DNA of 64,000 nucleotides from Dietzia alimentaria 72 (GTDB lineage Bacteria; Actinomycetota; Actinomycetes; Mycobacteriales; Mycobacteriaceae), in the NCBI RefSeq assembly GCF_000226215.1, contig NZ_AGFF01000005.1, forward strand, positions 62,001 through 126,000. The letters run 5' to 3'. The notes beneath the pieces were generated by a model. It searched no databases. It was given only the letters and a program-made list of their open reading frames with translations, and was not told where the DNA came from. The translations under genes and the position numbers were made by a program. Shown one piece after another: positions 31,772-39,216 of this stretch. Every line of letters starts with the position of its first letter. Position 1 is the first letter of the stretch.

Positions 31772-33109
31772 TCATTCCGCGGGCACTCTGCCAGCGCGAG
31801 CCGTGAAAGCTGAAGGCAGGTCGGCGACGACCGCGGCCTCGCGGACCGTGACCTCGCGCTGAGCGGCGTGCACGAGCGTCGGCTTGGCTTCGCCCAGGTG
31901 CACCAGCACCGGGGTGACCGAGCTCCAGAAGCGGCTCAGCGAGGAGAGGCCTTCGTTCTCGGCCCGCGCCTGCGCCCGTTCGGCACGGGTGTCGTCGGAA
32001 CGCGTCGGATGCATCGCCCCCCTCTTGCCCTCGATGTGGTCGTCCTTGCGCTGCGAGATCACGTAACCCAGCGCAAAGGCGACACTGCGCGGCATCCGGC
32101 CGGACAACATCACGTGCGCCTCGGGATAGTCGTCGAGCACCTGCTCGATCGCGCCCGAGAGTTCCTCCACCAGCCGCGCGAACACCCGTCGATCGATCTG
32201 ACGCCCGCTGGCGCCGGGATACCAGCGTCCCGAAGGGAGCATCCAGGGCCGGAGGGTCTCGCCGCCCGGGGGCCCGGTGGTGGGGCCCACGACGACGACG
32301 AGGTCAGCGGCGTCCCTGAGGGGATGACCCGCGTCCACCTCGGCCACGAGACCGCCCCCGTCGAGTTGAAGCGAGAGCCACACGTGCGCCACCTCGGTGC
32401 GCTCTGGAGCGGCGGTGTCCGCGGACCCGCCGACGAACGTGGTCATGACCAGCTCCGACCCTGGCCTGCTCCGGCGGGACCGCCAGCGGCGCTCGGCCCA
32501 CATGTCGTCGCCGTCGTCGAAGTACACGGTCCGCACCCCGGTGTCACCTCCGGGCAGCCGGCGGCGCCGGGCCTGGACGGGCAGTTCGGCGAGATGGGTG
32601 CGTTCCCGTAGGAGGGTGTCGTAGCCGACGGCGAGCGCAGCCGGGAACGCCAGATTGGGGGCCAGGACGTAGCCGGTCGCGTCGTCGTCGTCGTTCATCG
32701 CCCGCTCGAGCTCGCCGGAGACGTGATCGGTCTCGCGGCGCAGGTCCACCACTGCGTCGTCGGTGCCGAACCATCCCGTCGCGGACCGGAAGTCCAGACT
32801 CCGGGCGTTGGCCACGTCCACCGCTGCGCGCATCCGGTCGGCGCTCTCGGCGGGCAGGAGTCGCAGGTAGTAGAGGGTGCCGTTGTGGGCGATGAGCCAC
32901 GCCCGCAGGGCCATGGCCCCCACCAGGACGAGCAGCGTGCCGAGGAACCAGGCGAGCCGGGACGGTGACGTGCAATCCTCAGACCACAGGTCCGGCATCG
33001 CGGAGATCGTGCAGGTGGCATCCCGGCTGATGAGGTCCTCCGCGACCAGGCCGCCGAACGCGGTGGTCAGGGCGACGGTGATGGCGATAAGCGTTTCCAG
33101 GACGAACAC
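31772..33109 (-). CDS. Two-helix membrane protein with a SAVED-like C-terminal domain
   Basis: Protein of 445 residues. Two helices lie near the N-terminus: FVLETLIAITVALTTAFGGLV and LAWFLGTLLVLVGAMALRAWLI, with a short Cys-containing loop between. A cytosolic region of about 350 residues follows. Residues about 225-370 resemble the SAVED sensor domain of CBASS effectors by eye: a strand WLSLQLDGGGLVAEVDAG, DLVVVVGPTTG, then a helix and AHVMLSGRMPRSVAFALGYVI, which fits the SAVED ending with Pro and AxxLG. No CD-NTase, nuclease or other CBASS gene is present. The family is therefore a guess. GTG 33109 is set by TAACCT 6 nt upstream. Confidence 0.55.
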   Translation of the reverse strand: MFVLETLIAITVALTTAFGGLVAEDLISRDATCTISAMPDLWSEDCTSPSRLAWFLGTLLVLVGAMALRAWLIAHNGTLYYLRLLPAESADRMRAAVDVANARSLDFRSATGWFGTDDAVVDLRRETDHVSGELERAMNDDDDATGYVLAPNLAFPAALAVGYDTLLRERTHLAELPVQARRRRLPGGDTGVRTVYFDDGDDMWAERRWRSRRSRPGSELVMTTFVGGSADTAAPERTEVAHVWLSLQLDGGGLVAEVDAGHPLRDAADLVVVVGPTTGPPGGETLRPWMLPSGRWYPGASGRQIDRRVFARLVEELSGAIEQVLDDYPEAHVMLSGRMPRSVAFALGYVISQRKDDHIEGKRGAMHPTRSDDTRAERAQARAENEGLSSLSRFWSSVTPVLVHLGEAKPTLVHAAQREVTVREAAVVADLPSAFTARAGRVPAE

Positions 33110-33115
33110 CGGGCA

Positions 33116-33121
33116 AGGTTA
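33116..33121 (-). promoter_or_regulatory. -10 box (TAACCT) of the SAVED-like gene
   Basis: TAACCT on the minus strand ends 6 nt before GTG 33109. It lies 14 nt from the opposite-facing box at 33136. Confidence 0.45.
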
Positions 33122-33135
33122 TCCGCCCGGGGCAT

Positions 33136-33141
33136 TAGACT
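33136..33141 (+). promoter_or_regulatory. -10 box (TAGACT) of the DUF5129/TPM-like gene
   Basis: TAGACT ends 6 nt before ATG 33148, implying a leaderless mRNA. Confidence 0.5.
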
Positions 33142-33147
33142 CCGTGC

Positions 33148-34593
33148 ATGACCCGGTCACCGTCGGTTTCAGCCCTTCGACTTCTCGCGGTGCTCGCCGG
33201 CGCCGTGCTTCTGCTGTTTCTGGTCCTTCCGTTTGCCGTAGGTCCCGCGCGTGCCCAGGCTCCGGCGCCTGCGCCCGCGCAGGCACCGGCCGAGGGGGTC
33301 GACGTGGGGATCACCGACCGGGCGGGCGTGCTGTCGGACGGCGACAAGGACCTCCTCCGCGGCGAGACCGAACGGATCGCCTTCCCCGCGCAGGTACGGC
33401 ACGTCGAGTACCTGGTCTTTGCCGACGACGCCGACAACCTCAACGACACCACGGAGCGGTTCGCCCAGGCGGAGCGGCCGGAGCTTCTGGCACAGGACCG
33501 GAAGAAGTGGGCGCCCGGGACCCTGATCGTGGCCGATGACACGGAGGCCAGGGACGTCGGCATCTACTGCGGCGACGACGTGTGCGCCGCGCTCGACGTG
33601 TTCGAGGGCCGCCACCTCGACGGCGCGCTGGAGGCGATGAAGGACCCCATGCGGCGCCAGAACTACGCGATGGGTCTGTTGGCCGGGGCGCAGGCGGCCG
33701 CCGATCCCACCGTTCTCGCGCCGGAACCCGAGGGGATGCCGACCTGGCTGCCGTGGGCCCTCGGCGGTGCCGGAGTCGTGGGCGCGGGTGCCCTCGGTGC
33801 CGGCGTGGCCGCGTCGAGGAAGAAAAAGGCGACGACGGCGAGGGAGCGCTACGACCGGATCTCCCGCGAATACGGGCGGATCGCCGGGGAACTCGACGGG
33901 CTGAACATTCGCGCGAACTCGTTGCGGTCGCCGCTGGCCGACGACGAGCTGCGGTCCCAGTGGGCGGATGTGCGGGACAGATTCCTGGAGGTCGATGCGG
34001 TGATGGGCCGGATCGGTGACCTGCGCCCCGAGTCGAAGGACTCCGAGTTCAGGGCGGCCGCTGCCAACATCGAGACCGCTCACACCACGGTCGAGCAGAT
34101 GGAGTCAGCCGAGAAGAACATCGACCAGCTCTTCCGGATGGAGCAGGGCGACGCAGAGGTGCGTCGTCGGCAGCTCGGCGAGCTCCACAAGGACATGGCG
34201 GCGGCGGCTCTGGGAACCAACGACGAGCGGCTCGCCGCCGAGGCCCGGGCCCTGGACTCGCGTGCCGACGAGCTGGCCCGGAATGCCGCCGCCCCCGACT
34301 TTATGGACCGCTACGCGCGCCTGGTGGTGGACTACCGGCTGGTCGTAGAGGCGATCCGGGCCCGCGAGATGTCGGATGTCGAGGCGGCCGACGACGCCGG
34401 AGACCGGCACGCGCCGCGACTGTACGACCGCGACTGGCGCGCGGGCTACGGCTACAACGGCTTCGTGCCGTACTACGTGGCGTCGAGCTGGCACTCGCAC
34501 GATGTGCAGGCGGCCCAGGCTGCGTCCAGCTCCACCAACACCAGCTACTCCAACACCTCGTTCTCCGGCGGCGGCGGGTCCAGCGGCTATTAA
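33148..34593 (+). CDS. DUF5129/TPM-like membrane protein with exported N-terminal domain
   Basis: Protein of 481 residues. A signal or anchor helix (LLAVLAGAVLLLFLVLPFAVG, about 11-31) precedes an exported domain (about 50-190) of TPM type: VDVGITDRAGVLSDGDKDLL, then VEYLVFADDADNL and GTLIVADDTEARDVGIYCG. TPM domains include the photosystem-repair phosphatase TLP18.3. A second helix (LPWALGGAGVVGAGALGAGVAA, about 202-223) and a basic KKKATTARERYD lead into a cytosolic coiled-coil domain. The C-terminus is Ser/Gly-rich (FSGGGGSSGY), as in other TPM proteins. Function unknown. It is divergent from the SAVED-like gene, and the promoters nearly touch. Confidence 0.7.
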   Translation: MTRSPSVSALRLLAVLAGAVLLLFLVLPFAVGPARAQAPAPAPAQAPAEGVDVGITDRAGVLSDGDKDLLRGETERIAFPAQVRHVEYLVFADDADNLNDTTERFAQAERPELLAQDRKKWAPGTLIVADDTEARDVGIYCGDDVCAALDVFEGRHLDGALEAMKDPMRRQNYAMGLLAGAQAAADPTVLAPEPEGMPTWLPWALGGAGVVGAGALGAGVAASRKKKATTARERYDRISREYGRIAGELDGLNIRANSLRSPLADDELRSQWADVRDRFLEVDAVMGRIGDLRPESKDSEFRAAAANIETAHTTVEQMESAEKNIDQLFRMEQGDAEVRRRQLGELHKDMAAAALGTNDERLAAEARALDSRADELARNAAAPDFMDRYARLVVDYRLVVEAIRAREMSDVEAADDAGDRHAPRLYDRDWRAGYGYNGFVPYYVASSWHSHDVQAAQAASSSTNTSYSNTSFSGGGGSSGY

Positions 34594-34609
34594 CTCACCC
34601 GCCTGGGCG

Positions 34610-35347
34610 TCAGTTCTCGACGATCTTCACGGACTCGATGATGTGCTCGGTTTTCGGTGCGCCCTGGGCGCTGCCGTCGTCTTCGATGGCCGTCACGGAC
34701 TCCATGCCCTCGGTGACCGTGCCGAACAGGCTGTACTGCGGGGGCAGTGAGACGCCGGCGTCCCCGGTGACGATGAAGAACTGCGAGCCGTTGGTGTCGG
34801 GACCGGCGTTGGCCATGGCCATGGAGCCGATCTCGTACTCGCCGGGCTCGGGGAGTTCGTCGGCGAACTGGTAGCCCGGTCCGCCTCCCCCGGTGCCCTG
34901 CGGATCGCCGCCCTGGATCATGAACCCGGGTATCACGCGGTGGAACGAGACGCCGTCGTAGAACTTGTTACGGGCCAGGAACACGAAGTTGTTGACCGTC
35001 TCCGGGGCCTGGTCCTCGAGCAGGTCCACGGTGACCTCGCCGGCATCGGTGGTGATGACAGCGGAGTAGTCGGCGCCGGGCGTCAGGCACATCGGCGGTG
35101 CGGAGCTGAACTTCTGCGTGGCCTCGTCGGCACCCTCGGCGGGCGGGCACTCCGGCTCGGCGGCCGCGGAGCGTGAGTTCGACTCCGAAGCGGAGGCGGC
35201 GGTGGTCGACGAGTCGGCGGCCGACGTCTCATCGGTGGAGGCGTCGTCGGAGCCGCAGCCCGCGAGAGCGAGCGGCGCGGTGAGTGCGAGCACTCCCAGT
35301 GCGGTGCGGAGGGTCGGGCGGGTTCGGACGGAAGTGGTGAGTCGCAT
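34610..35347 (-). CDS. Cyclophilin-type peptidyl-prolyl isomerase lipoprotein
   Basis: Exported folding catalyst of 245 residues. The signal peptide ends with the lipobox LAGC (near residues 27-30), so the protein should be lipid-anchored outside the membrane. A Ser/Asp/Ala-rich linker follows. The cyclophilin domain (about 90-245) has [32 protein letters not shown] with the catalytic Arg, [19 protein letters not shown], and [11 protein letters not shown]. It helps proline isomerisation in exported proteins. ATG 35347 is set by TAAGTT 6 nt upstream. It is convergent with the DUF5129 gene and divergent from glfT2. Confidence 0.93.
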   Translation of the reverse strand: MRLTTSVRTRPTLRTALGVLALTAPLALAGCGSDDASTDETSAADSSTTAASASESNSRSAAAEPECPPAEGADEATQKFSSAPPMCLTPGADYSAVITTDAGEVTVDLLEDQAPETVNNFVFLARNKFYDGVSFHRVIPGFMIQGGDPQGTGGGGPGYQFADELPEPGEYEIGSMAMANAGPDTNGSQFFIVTGDAGVSLPPQYSLFGTVTEGMESVTAIEDDGSAQGAPKTEHIIESVKIVEN

Positions 35348-35353
35348 GCGACG

Positions 35354-35359
35354 AACTTA
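35354..35359 (-). promoter_or_regulatory. -10 box (TAAGTT) of the cyclophilin lipoprotein gene
   Basis: TAAGTT on the minus strand ends 6 nt before ATG 35347, implying a leaderless mRNA. Confidence 0.5.
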
Positions 35360-35422
35360 CGTCTTCCTTGCGCTCCGGTGGGCTCCGGCGCGTGGTGAGG
35401 CTGGTAGATCGTTTCCGACGGG

Positions 35423-35428
35423 TACGAT
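35423..35428 (+). promoter_or_regulatory. -10 box (TACGAT) of the glfT2 operon
   Basis: TACGAT would start the mRNA near 35436. The leader holds GGAGG before ATG 35475. Confidence 0.4.
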
Positions 35429-35474
35429 CGACCCGGCTTTCGTCCCGCGATGCGCGGCCCGGAGGCGCAGCAGG

Positions 35475-37526
35475 ATGGACGAGGGCGGCCCCCGGCCGTC
35501 GGGACGGGGACACGCGCATATGGAACATCACGGCCACCACCATCTGGTCGACGAGGTAGAGCGGTCGGTCGACGCTCTCGCCGACCCACGTGGCCGGGAG
35601 TGCCTCCAGCGGATCATCCTTCCGCGGGCCGGCGAACCCCTGGACGTCCGTTCCCTCTACCTGGCAGAAGCGTCGACCAACGTGCGTCGCGCCCACTCCT
35701 CGACCCGCACCTCGGTCGAAATCGGTGCGGATTCCGAGGTCTCGTTCGCCACCTACTTCAACGCGTTCGCCGCGGCGTATTGGCGGCGCTGGACGGTCCT
35801 CGACGAGGTCGTGCTCCGGCTGACCGTCCGGGGGGCCGGCCGGATTGACCTGTACCGCTCCAAGATCGACGGCTCGCGTATCGCGATCACCGGCGACGTG
35901 GTGGGTGAGTCCGGCGAGTCCGGAGCCCACTCGGTGACCACCGTCGAGTTCGTCTGCGACCTGGGGCCCTTCGAGGACGGCGGGTGGATCTGGTTCGACC
36001 TCACCTCGGACACCGATGTCGAGCTGCTCGCCGGCGGCTGGTACTCCGCGGTGGACGCCCCCGCCACCCGCGCCGATGCCGGTCCGGACGGACGCCCCGA
36101 CCCGTCGGTACAGGTCCCCAACGACCGCCGCGTGACCATCGGTATCCCCACGTTCAACCGGCCCGGCGACGCGGTGGCGGCGCTGCGGGCGCTCACCTCG
36201 GACCCGCAGGTGGACGAGGTGATCGACGCGGTACTGATGCCCGACCAGGGCAACAAGAAGGTCCGTGACGAGCCGGGTTTCGCGGAGGCGGCGGACGATC
36301 TGGGCGACAGGTTGCGGATCTTCGACCAGCCGAACCTCGGCGGATCAGGCGGCTACAGCCGCATCATGTACGAGGCCAGGAGGCTGACGGACTCCCCGTA
36401 CATCCTCTATATGGACGACGACATCGAGATCGAACCCGACTCGATCCTGCGGGCACTCGCCTTCGGACGGTTCTCCACCGTCCCGATGCTGGTGGGTGGG
36501 CAGATGCTCAACCTGCAGGAGCGCAGCCACCTGCACACTATGGGCGAGGTGGTGGGGGCGCACGACTTCATGTGGACCGCCGCTCCGCACGCGGACTACG
36601 ACTACGACTTCTCGACCTACCAGTTGACGGATCGGGACAACCCCAAGCCGCTGCACCGTCGGATCGACGTGGACTACAACGGTTGGTGGATGTGCCTCAT
36701 CCCGCGGGTGGTGGCGGAGAAGATCGGCCAGCCACTGCCGCTGTTCATCAAGTGGGATGACGCCGAATACGGACTCCGCGCCCGGCGGGCCGGCCACCCC
36801 ACCGTCTCTATGCCCGGCGTGGCGATCTGGCACATGGCGTGGTCGGACAAGGACGACGCGATCGACTGGCAGGCGTACTTCCACCTGCGCAATCGCCTGG
36901 TGGTGGCCTCGATCTACCACGACGGCGACACCAAGGGGATCATGCAGTCCAGCCTCAAGGCACTGGTCAAGCATCTGGTGTGCCTCGAATACTCGACCGT
37001 CGCCATCCAGATCGAGGCGATCCGCGACTTCCTACGCGGGCCCGAGGCGCTGTACGAGTTGCTGCCCACAGCCCTGCCCAAGGTGAGGGACATGCGGTCG
37101 GAGTACTCCGACGCGGTGGTGATCCCGTCCGCCGTGGATCTGCCCGCGCCGACGGGCGGCCCGGCGGGCATCCACTCCGAGCCGCGCGGCAAGGTGCGCA
37201 AGGCCGTGGCGCTGGCCAAGGGGCTGGTCCACAGCCTGAGCGCGGACGACAAGTTCCATCACGCGGTCCCACAAGCCAACTTCCCGCCAGTCGAGGCGCG
37301 TTGGTACTCACTGAGTCGGGTCGACGGCGCCACCGTCACGACCGCAGACGGCCGCGGGGTCGTGTACCGCAAGCGCGATCGTGAACTGGCAGCATCCTTG
37401 TTCAAGGAGTCGGCAGCCGTGCACCGCGAACTGTATCGCCGGTTCCCGGAGATGCGTCGTCGCTACCGTGACGCCCATGCCGAACTTGTGACGAAGGAGG
37501 CCTGGGGCCGTGTCTTCGACGCCTGA
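35475..37526 (+). CDS. glfT2: Galactofuranosyltransferase GlfT2
   Basis: Processive cytoplasmic-face glycosyltransferase of 683 residues that builds the linear galactan of arabinogalactan from UDP-galactofuranose. An N-terminal beta-rich domain (about 1-200) precedes the GT-A domain. The metal-binding DDD triad is Asp314-316 in YMDDDIEIEPD. Asp428-Asp429 of WDDAEYGLRAR are the likely catalytic base region, and His453 of IWHMAW is the conserved metal ligand of the family. A C-terminal helical region completes it. ATG 35475 has GGAGG about 10 nt upstream. It overlaps the PAP2 gene by 17 nt, and the run continues to aftB. Confidence 0.95.
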   Translation: MDEGGPRPSGRGHAHMEHHGHHHLVDEVERSVDALADPRGRECLQRIILPRAGEPLDVRSLYLAEASTNVRRAHSSTRTSVEIGADSEVSFATYFNAFAAAYWRRWTVLDEVVLRLTVRGAGRIDLYRSKIDGSRIAITGDVVGESGESGAHSVTTVEFVCDLGPFEDGGWIWFDLTSDTDVELLAGGWYSAVDAPATRADAGPDGRPDPSVQVPNDRRVTIGIPTFNRPGDAVAALRALTSDPQVDEVIDAVLMPDQGNKKVRDEPGFAEAADDLGDRLRIFDQPNLGGSGGYSRIMYEARRLTDSPYILYMDDDIEIEPDSILRALAFGRFSTVPMLVGGQMLNLQERSHLHTMGEVVGAHDFMWTAAPHADYDYDFSTYQLTDRDNPKPLHRRIDVDYNGWWMCLIPRVVAEKIGQPLPLFIKWDDAEYGLRARRAGHPTVSMPGVAIWHMAWSDKDDAIDWQAYFHLRNRLVVASIYHDGDTKGIMQSSLKALVKHLVCLEYSTVAIQIEAIRDFLRGPEALYELLPTALPKVRDMRSEYSDAVVIPSAVDLPAPTGGPAGIHSEPRGKVRKAVALAKGLVHSLSADDKFHHAVPQANFPPVEARWYSLSRVDGATVTTADGRGVVYRKRDRELAASLFKESAAVHRELYRRFPEMRRRYRDAHAELVTKEAWGRVFDA

Positions 37527-38166
37527 TAACGGAGGAGCCGCAGTGGACGACGCCACCGAGACCCCGCATGTCGAGATCGCCGTACCCCTCGGGGAGGTGC
37601 GGTTGCTGGCGGCGATCCAGCGGCGGCTGCTGGCCGTGCCGGGCTCCCGCGAGGCGGCGGTGACGCTCTCCCACGTCGGCGAGCACGCGCTGGGTTGGAT
37701 GGGGATCGCGGCCGCCGGCATGGTGGCGGACCCCGAACGCCGAGGACGGTGGGCGATGGTCGGTGTGGGCACATTCGGTGCCCATGCGACCTCCGTCGTG
37801 ATCAAGAGGGTCGTGCGGCGTCGTCGCCCCCACCATCCGGCGGTCACCGTGGGGGTGGGCACCCCCTCCAAGCTCAGTTTTCCCTCATCGCACGCGACCT
37901 CGACCACGGCGTTCGCGCTGCTCGCGGGTTCGGTCAGCGGTGTCCCGGTCGGCCCCGGGCTCGTGCCGGTGATGCTCGCGTCCAGGCTCGTGCTGGGAGT
38001 CCACTACCCTTCTGATGTGTTCGCCGGTGCCGCGGTAGGAGCGGGCTGTGCGGCTCTCACCCGCGCGGTCTGGCCCACCGAGGCTGTTCAGCGCGTGTTG
38101 CCCGAGACACTGCGCGACAGGGCGGCCGGCCCAGGCACCACCCAGAATCCCGAGGAGAAGCGATGA
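37510..38166 (+). CDS. PAP2-type phosphatase (probable decaprenylphosphoryl-5-phosphoribose phosphatase)
   Basis: Membrane phosphatase of 218 residues of the PAP2 family. The three motifs are KRVVRRRRPH (motif 1), FPSSHATSTTAF (motif 2) and SRLVLGVHYPSDVFAG (motif 3, with the catalytic His). Between and after them lie hydrophobic helices. By position between glfT2 and ubiA it should remove the 5-phosphate from decaprenylphosphoryl-phosphoribose on the way to the arabinose donor; that is inference from the mycobacterial pathway. GTG 37510 overlaps glfT2, and its stop overlaps ubiA (ATGA). Confidence 0.88.
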   Translation: MSSTPDNGGAAVDDATETPHVEIAVPLGEVRLLAAIQRRLLAVPGSREAAVTLSHVGEHALGWMGIAAAGMVADPERRGRWAMVGVGTFGAHATSVVIKRVVRRRRPHHPAVTVGVGTPSKLSFPSSHATSTTAFALLAGSVSGVPVGPGLVPVMLASRLVLGVHYPSDVFAGAAVGAGCAALTRAVWPTEAVQRVLPETLRDRAAGPGTTQNPEEKR

Positions 38167-39200
38167 CCGATCAGACCGGAGCCCCGGCAGCCCGGGGCGG
38201 GGGAGATCACCAGCTCTTCGGTGCCGAACCACATACGGCCAACGAGATCGACGATGTCGAGGACGCACAGGTGGACTCCAAGGGTGCGCCGCCCAAGAAT
38301 CTCCTCGACGCGATGATCAAGGCGCTCCGACCTCGTCAGTGGGTCAAAAATGTCCTGGTGATCGCCGCCCCCGCTGCGGCCGGTTCCCAGACCTTGACCG
38401 ACGGCAACGTCCTCTTCTCGGTGTTCATCGCATTCGTGGCGTTCTGTATGGCGGCCTCGAGCGTCTACCTCATCAATGACGCGTTGGATGTGGAAGCGGA
38501 TCGCGCGCATCCCACCAAGCGTTTCCGGCCCATCGCCGCGGGCGTGCTGCCCGTGGGGCTGGCCTACGCGATGGCCGTGGTCCTCATCATCGCCGCCCTC
38601 GTGGTCTCGGTCGTGTTCACGCACCCGGCACTGGCGATCGTCGTGGCCGTATACATCGTGCTGCAGCTCATGTACTGCTTCGGACTCAAGCACCAGCCGG
38701 TGCTCGACATCGCGTTTGTCTCCTCGGGATTCCTGCTGCGTGCCGTCGCGGGTGGTGCGGCGGCCGAGGTCGAGATCTCCCAGTGGTTCCTGCTGGTCAT
38801 GGCGTTCGGTTCGCTGTTCATGGCCGCGGGTAAGCGGTACGCGGAGCTGAGCCTGCACCTGAAGACCGGGGCGAAGATCCGCAAGGCGCTGGAGAGCTAC
38901 ACGCCCACCTATCTGCGGTTCGTCTGGACTCTGTCGGCGACCGTCCTCGTACTCTGCTACGCCTTGTGGGCCTATGACCGAGGTTCCGACCCGACGCAAC
39001 CGGCCGGCGCCGCGATCTGGCTGCAGATCTCCATCGTGCCGTTCACCATCGCCGTCCTGCGCTACGCGGTCGACGTGGATGCAGCGCAGGCCGGTGAGCC
39101 CGAGGACATCGCGCTCGGCGATCGCGTCCTGCAGGTCCTCGCCGCACTGTGGGTGCTCACCGTGGTGATCGGCGTCTACCTCGTCCCGTCCTTCTCTTGA
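38163..39200 (+). CDS. ubiA: Decaprenyl-phosphate phosphoribosyltransferase (UbiA family)
   Basis: Integral membrane prenyltransferase of 345 residues that makes decaprenylphosphoryl-phosphoribose from PRPP, the first step to the arabinose donor. About 50 hydrophilic residues precede the domain. The UbiA Asp-rich motif is LINDALDVEADRAHPTKRFRPIAAG, including NDxxDxxxD. A second acidic segment follows in the cytosolic loop. About eight or nine helices fill the rest, and KRYAELSLH is conserved in the mycobacterial homolog. It is coupled to the PAP2 gene by a 4-nt overlap and lies 16 nt before aftB. Confidence 0.95.
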   Translation: MTDQTGAPAARGGGDHQLFGAEPHTANEIDDVEDAQVDSKGAPPKNLLDAMIKALRPRQWVKNVLVIAAPAAAGSQTLTDGNVLFSVFIAFVAFCMAASSVYLINDALDVEADRAHPTKRFRPIAAGVLPVGLAYAMAVVLIIAALVVSVVFTHPALAIVVAVYIVLQLMYCFGLKHQPVLDIAFVSSGFLLRAVAGGAAAEVEISQWFLLVMAFGSLFMAAGKRYAELSLHLKTGAKIRKALESYTPTYLRFVWTLSATVLVLCYALWAYDRGSDPTQPAGAAIWLQISIVPFTIAVLRYAVDVDAAQAGEPEDIALGDRVLQVLAALWVLTVVIGVYLVPSFS

Positions 39201-39216
39201 CCCGACTGGCCTGGCG

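Noticed and set aside
31772-33109. Complete CBASS defence operon
   Set aside because: No CD-NTase, Cap2/Cap3 or effector gene adjoins it. The neighbours are cell-wall genes, so only an isolated SAVED-like region is claimed.
35118-35474. N-terminal extension of GlfT2 by 119 residues
   Set aside because: It overlaps the opposite cyclophilin gene and its promoter. The family N-terminus and Shine-Dalgarno fit ATG 35475.
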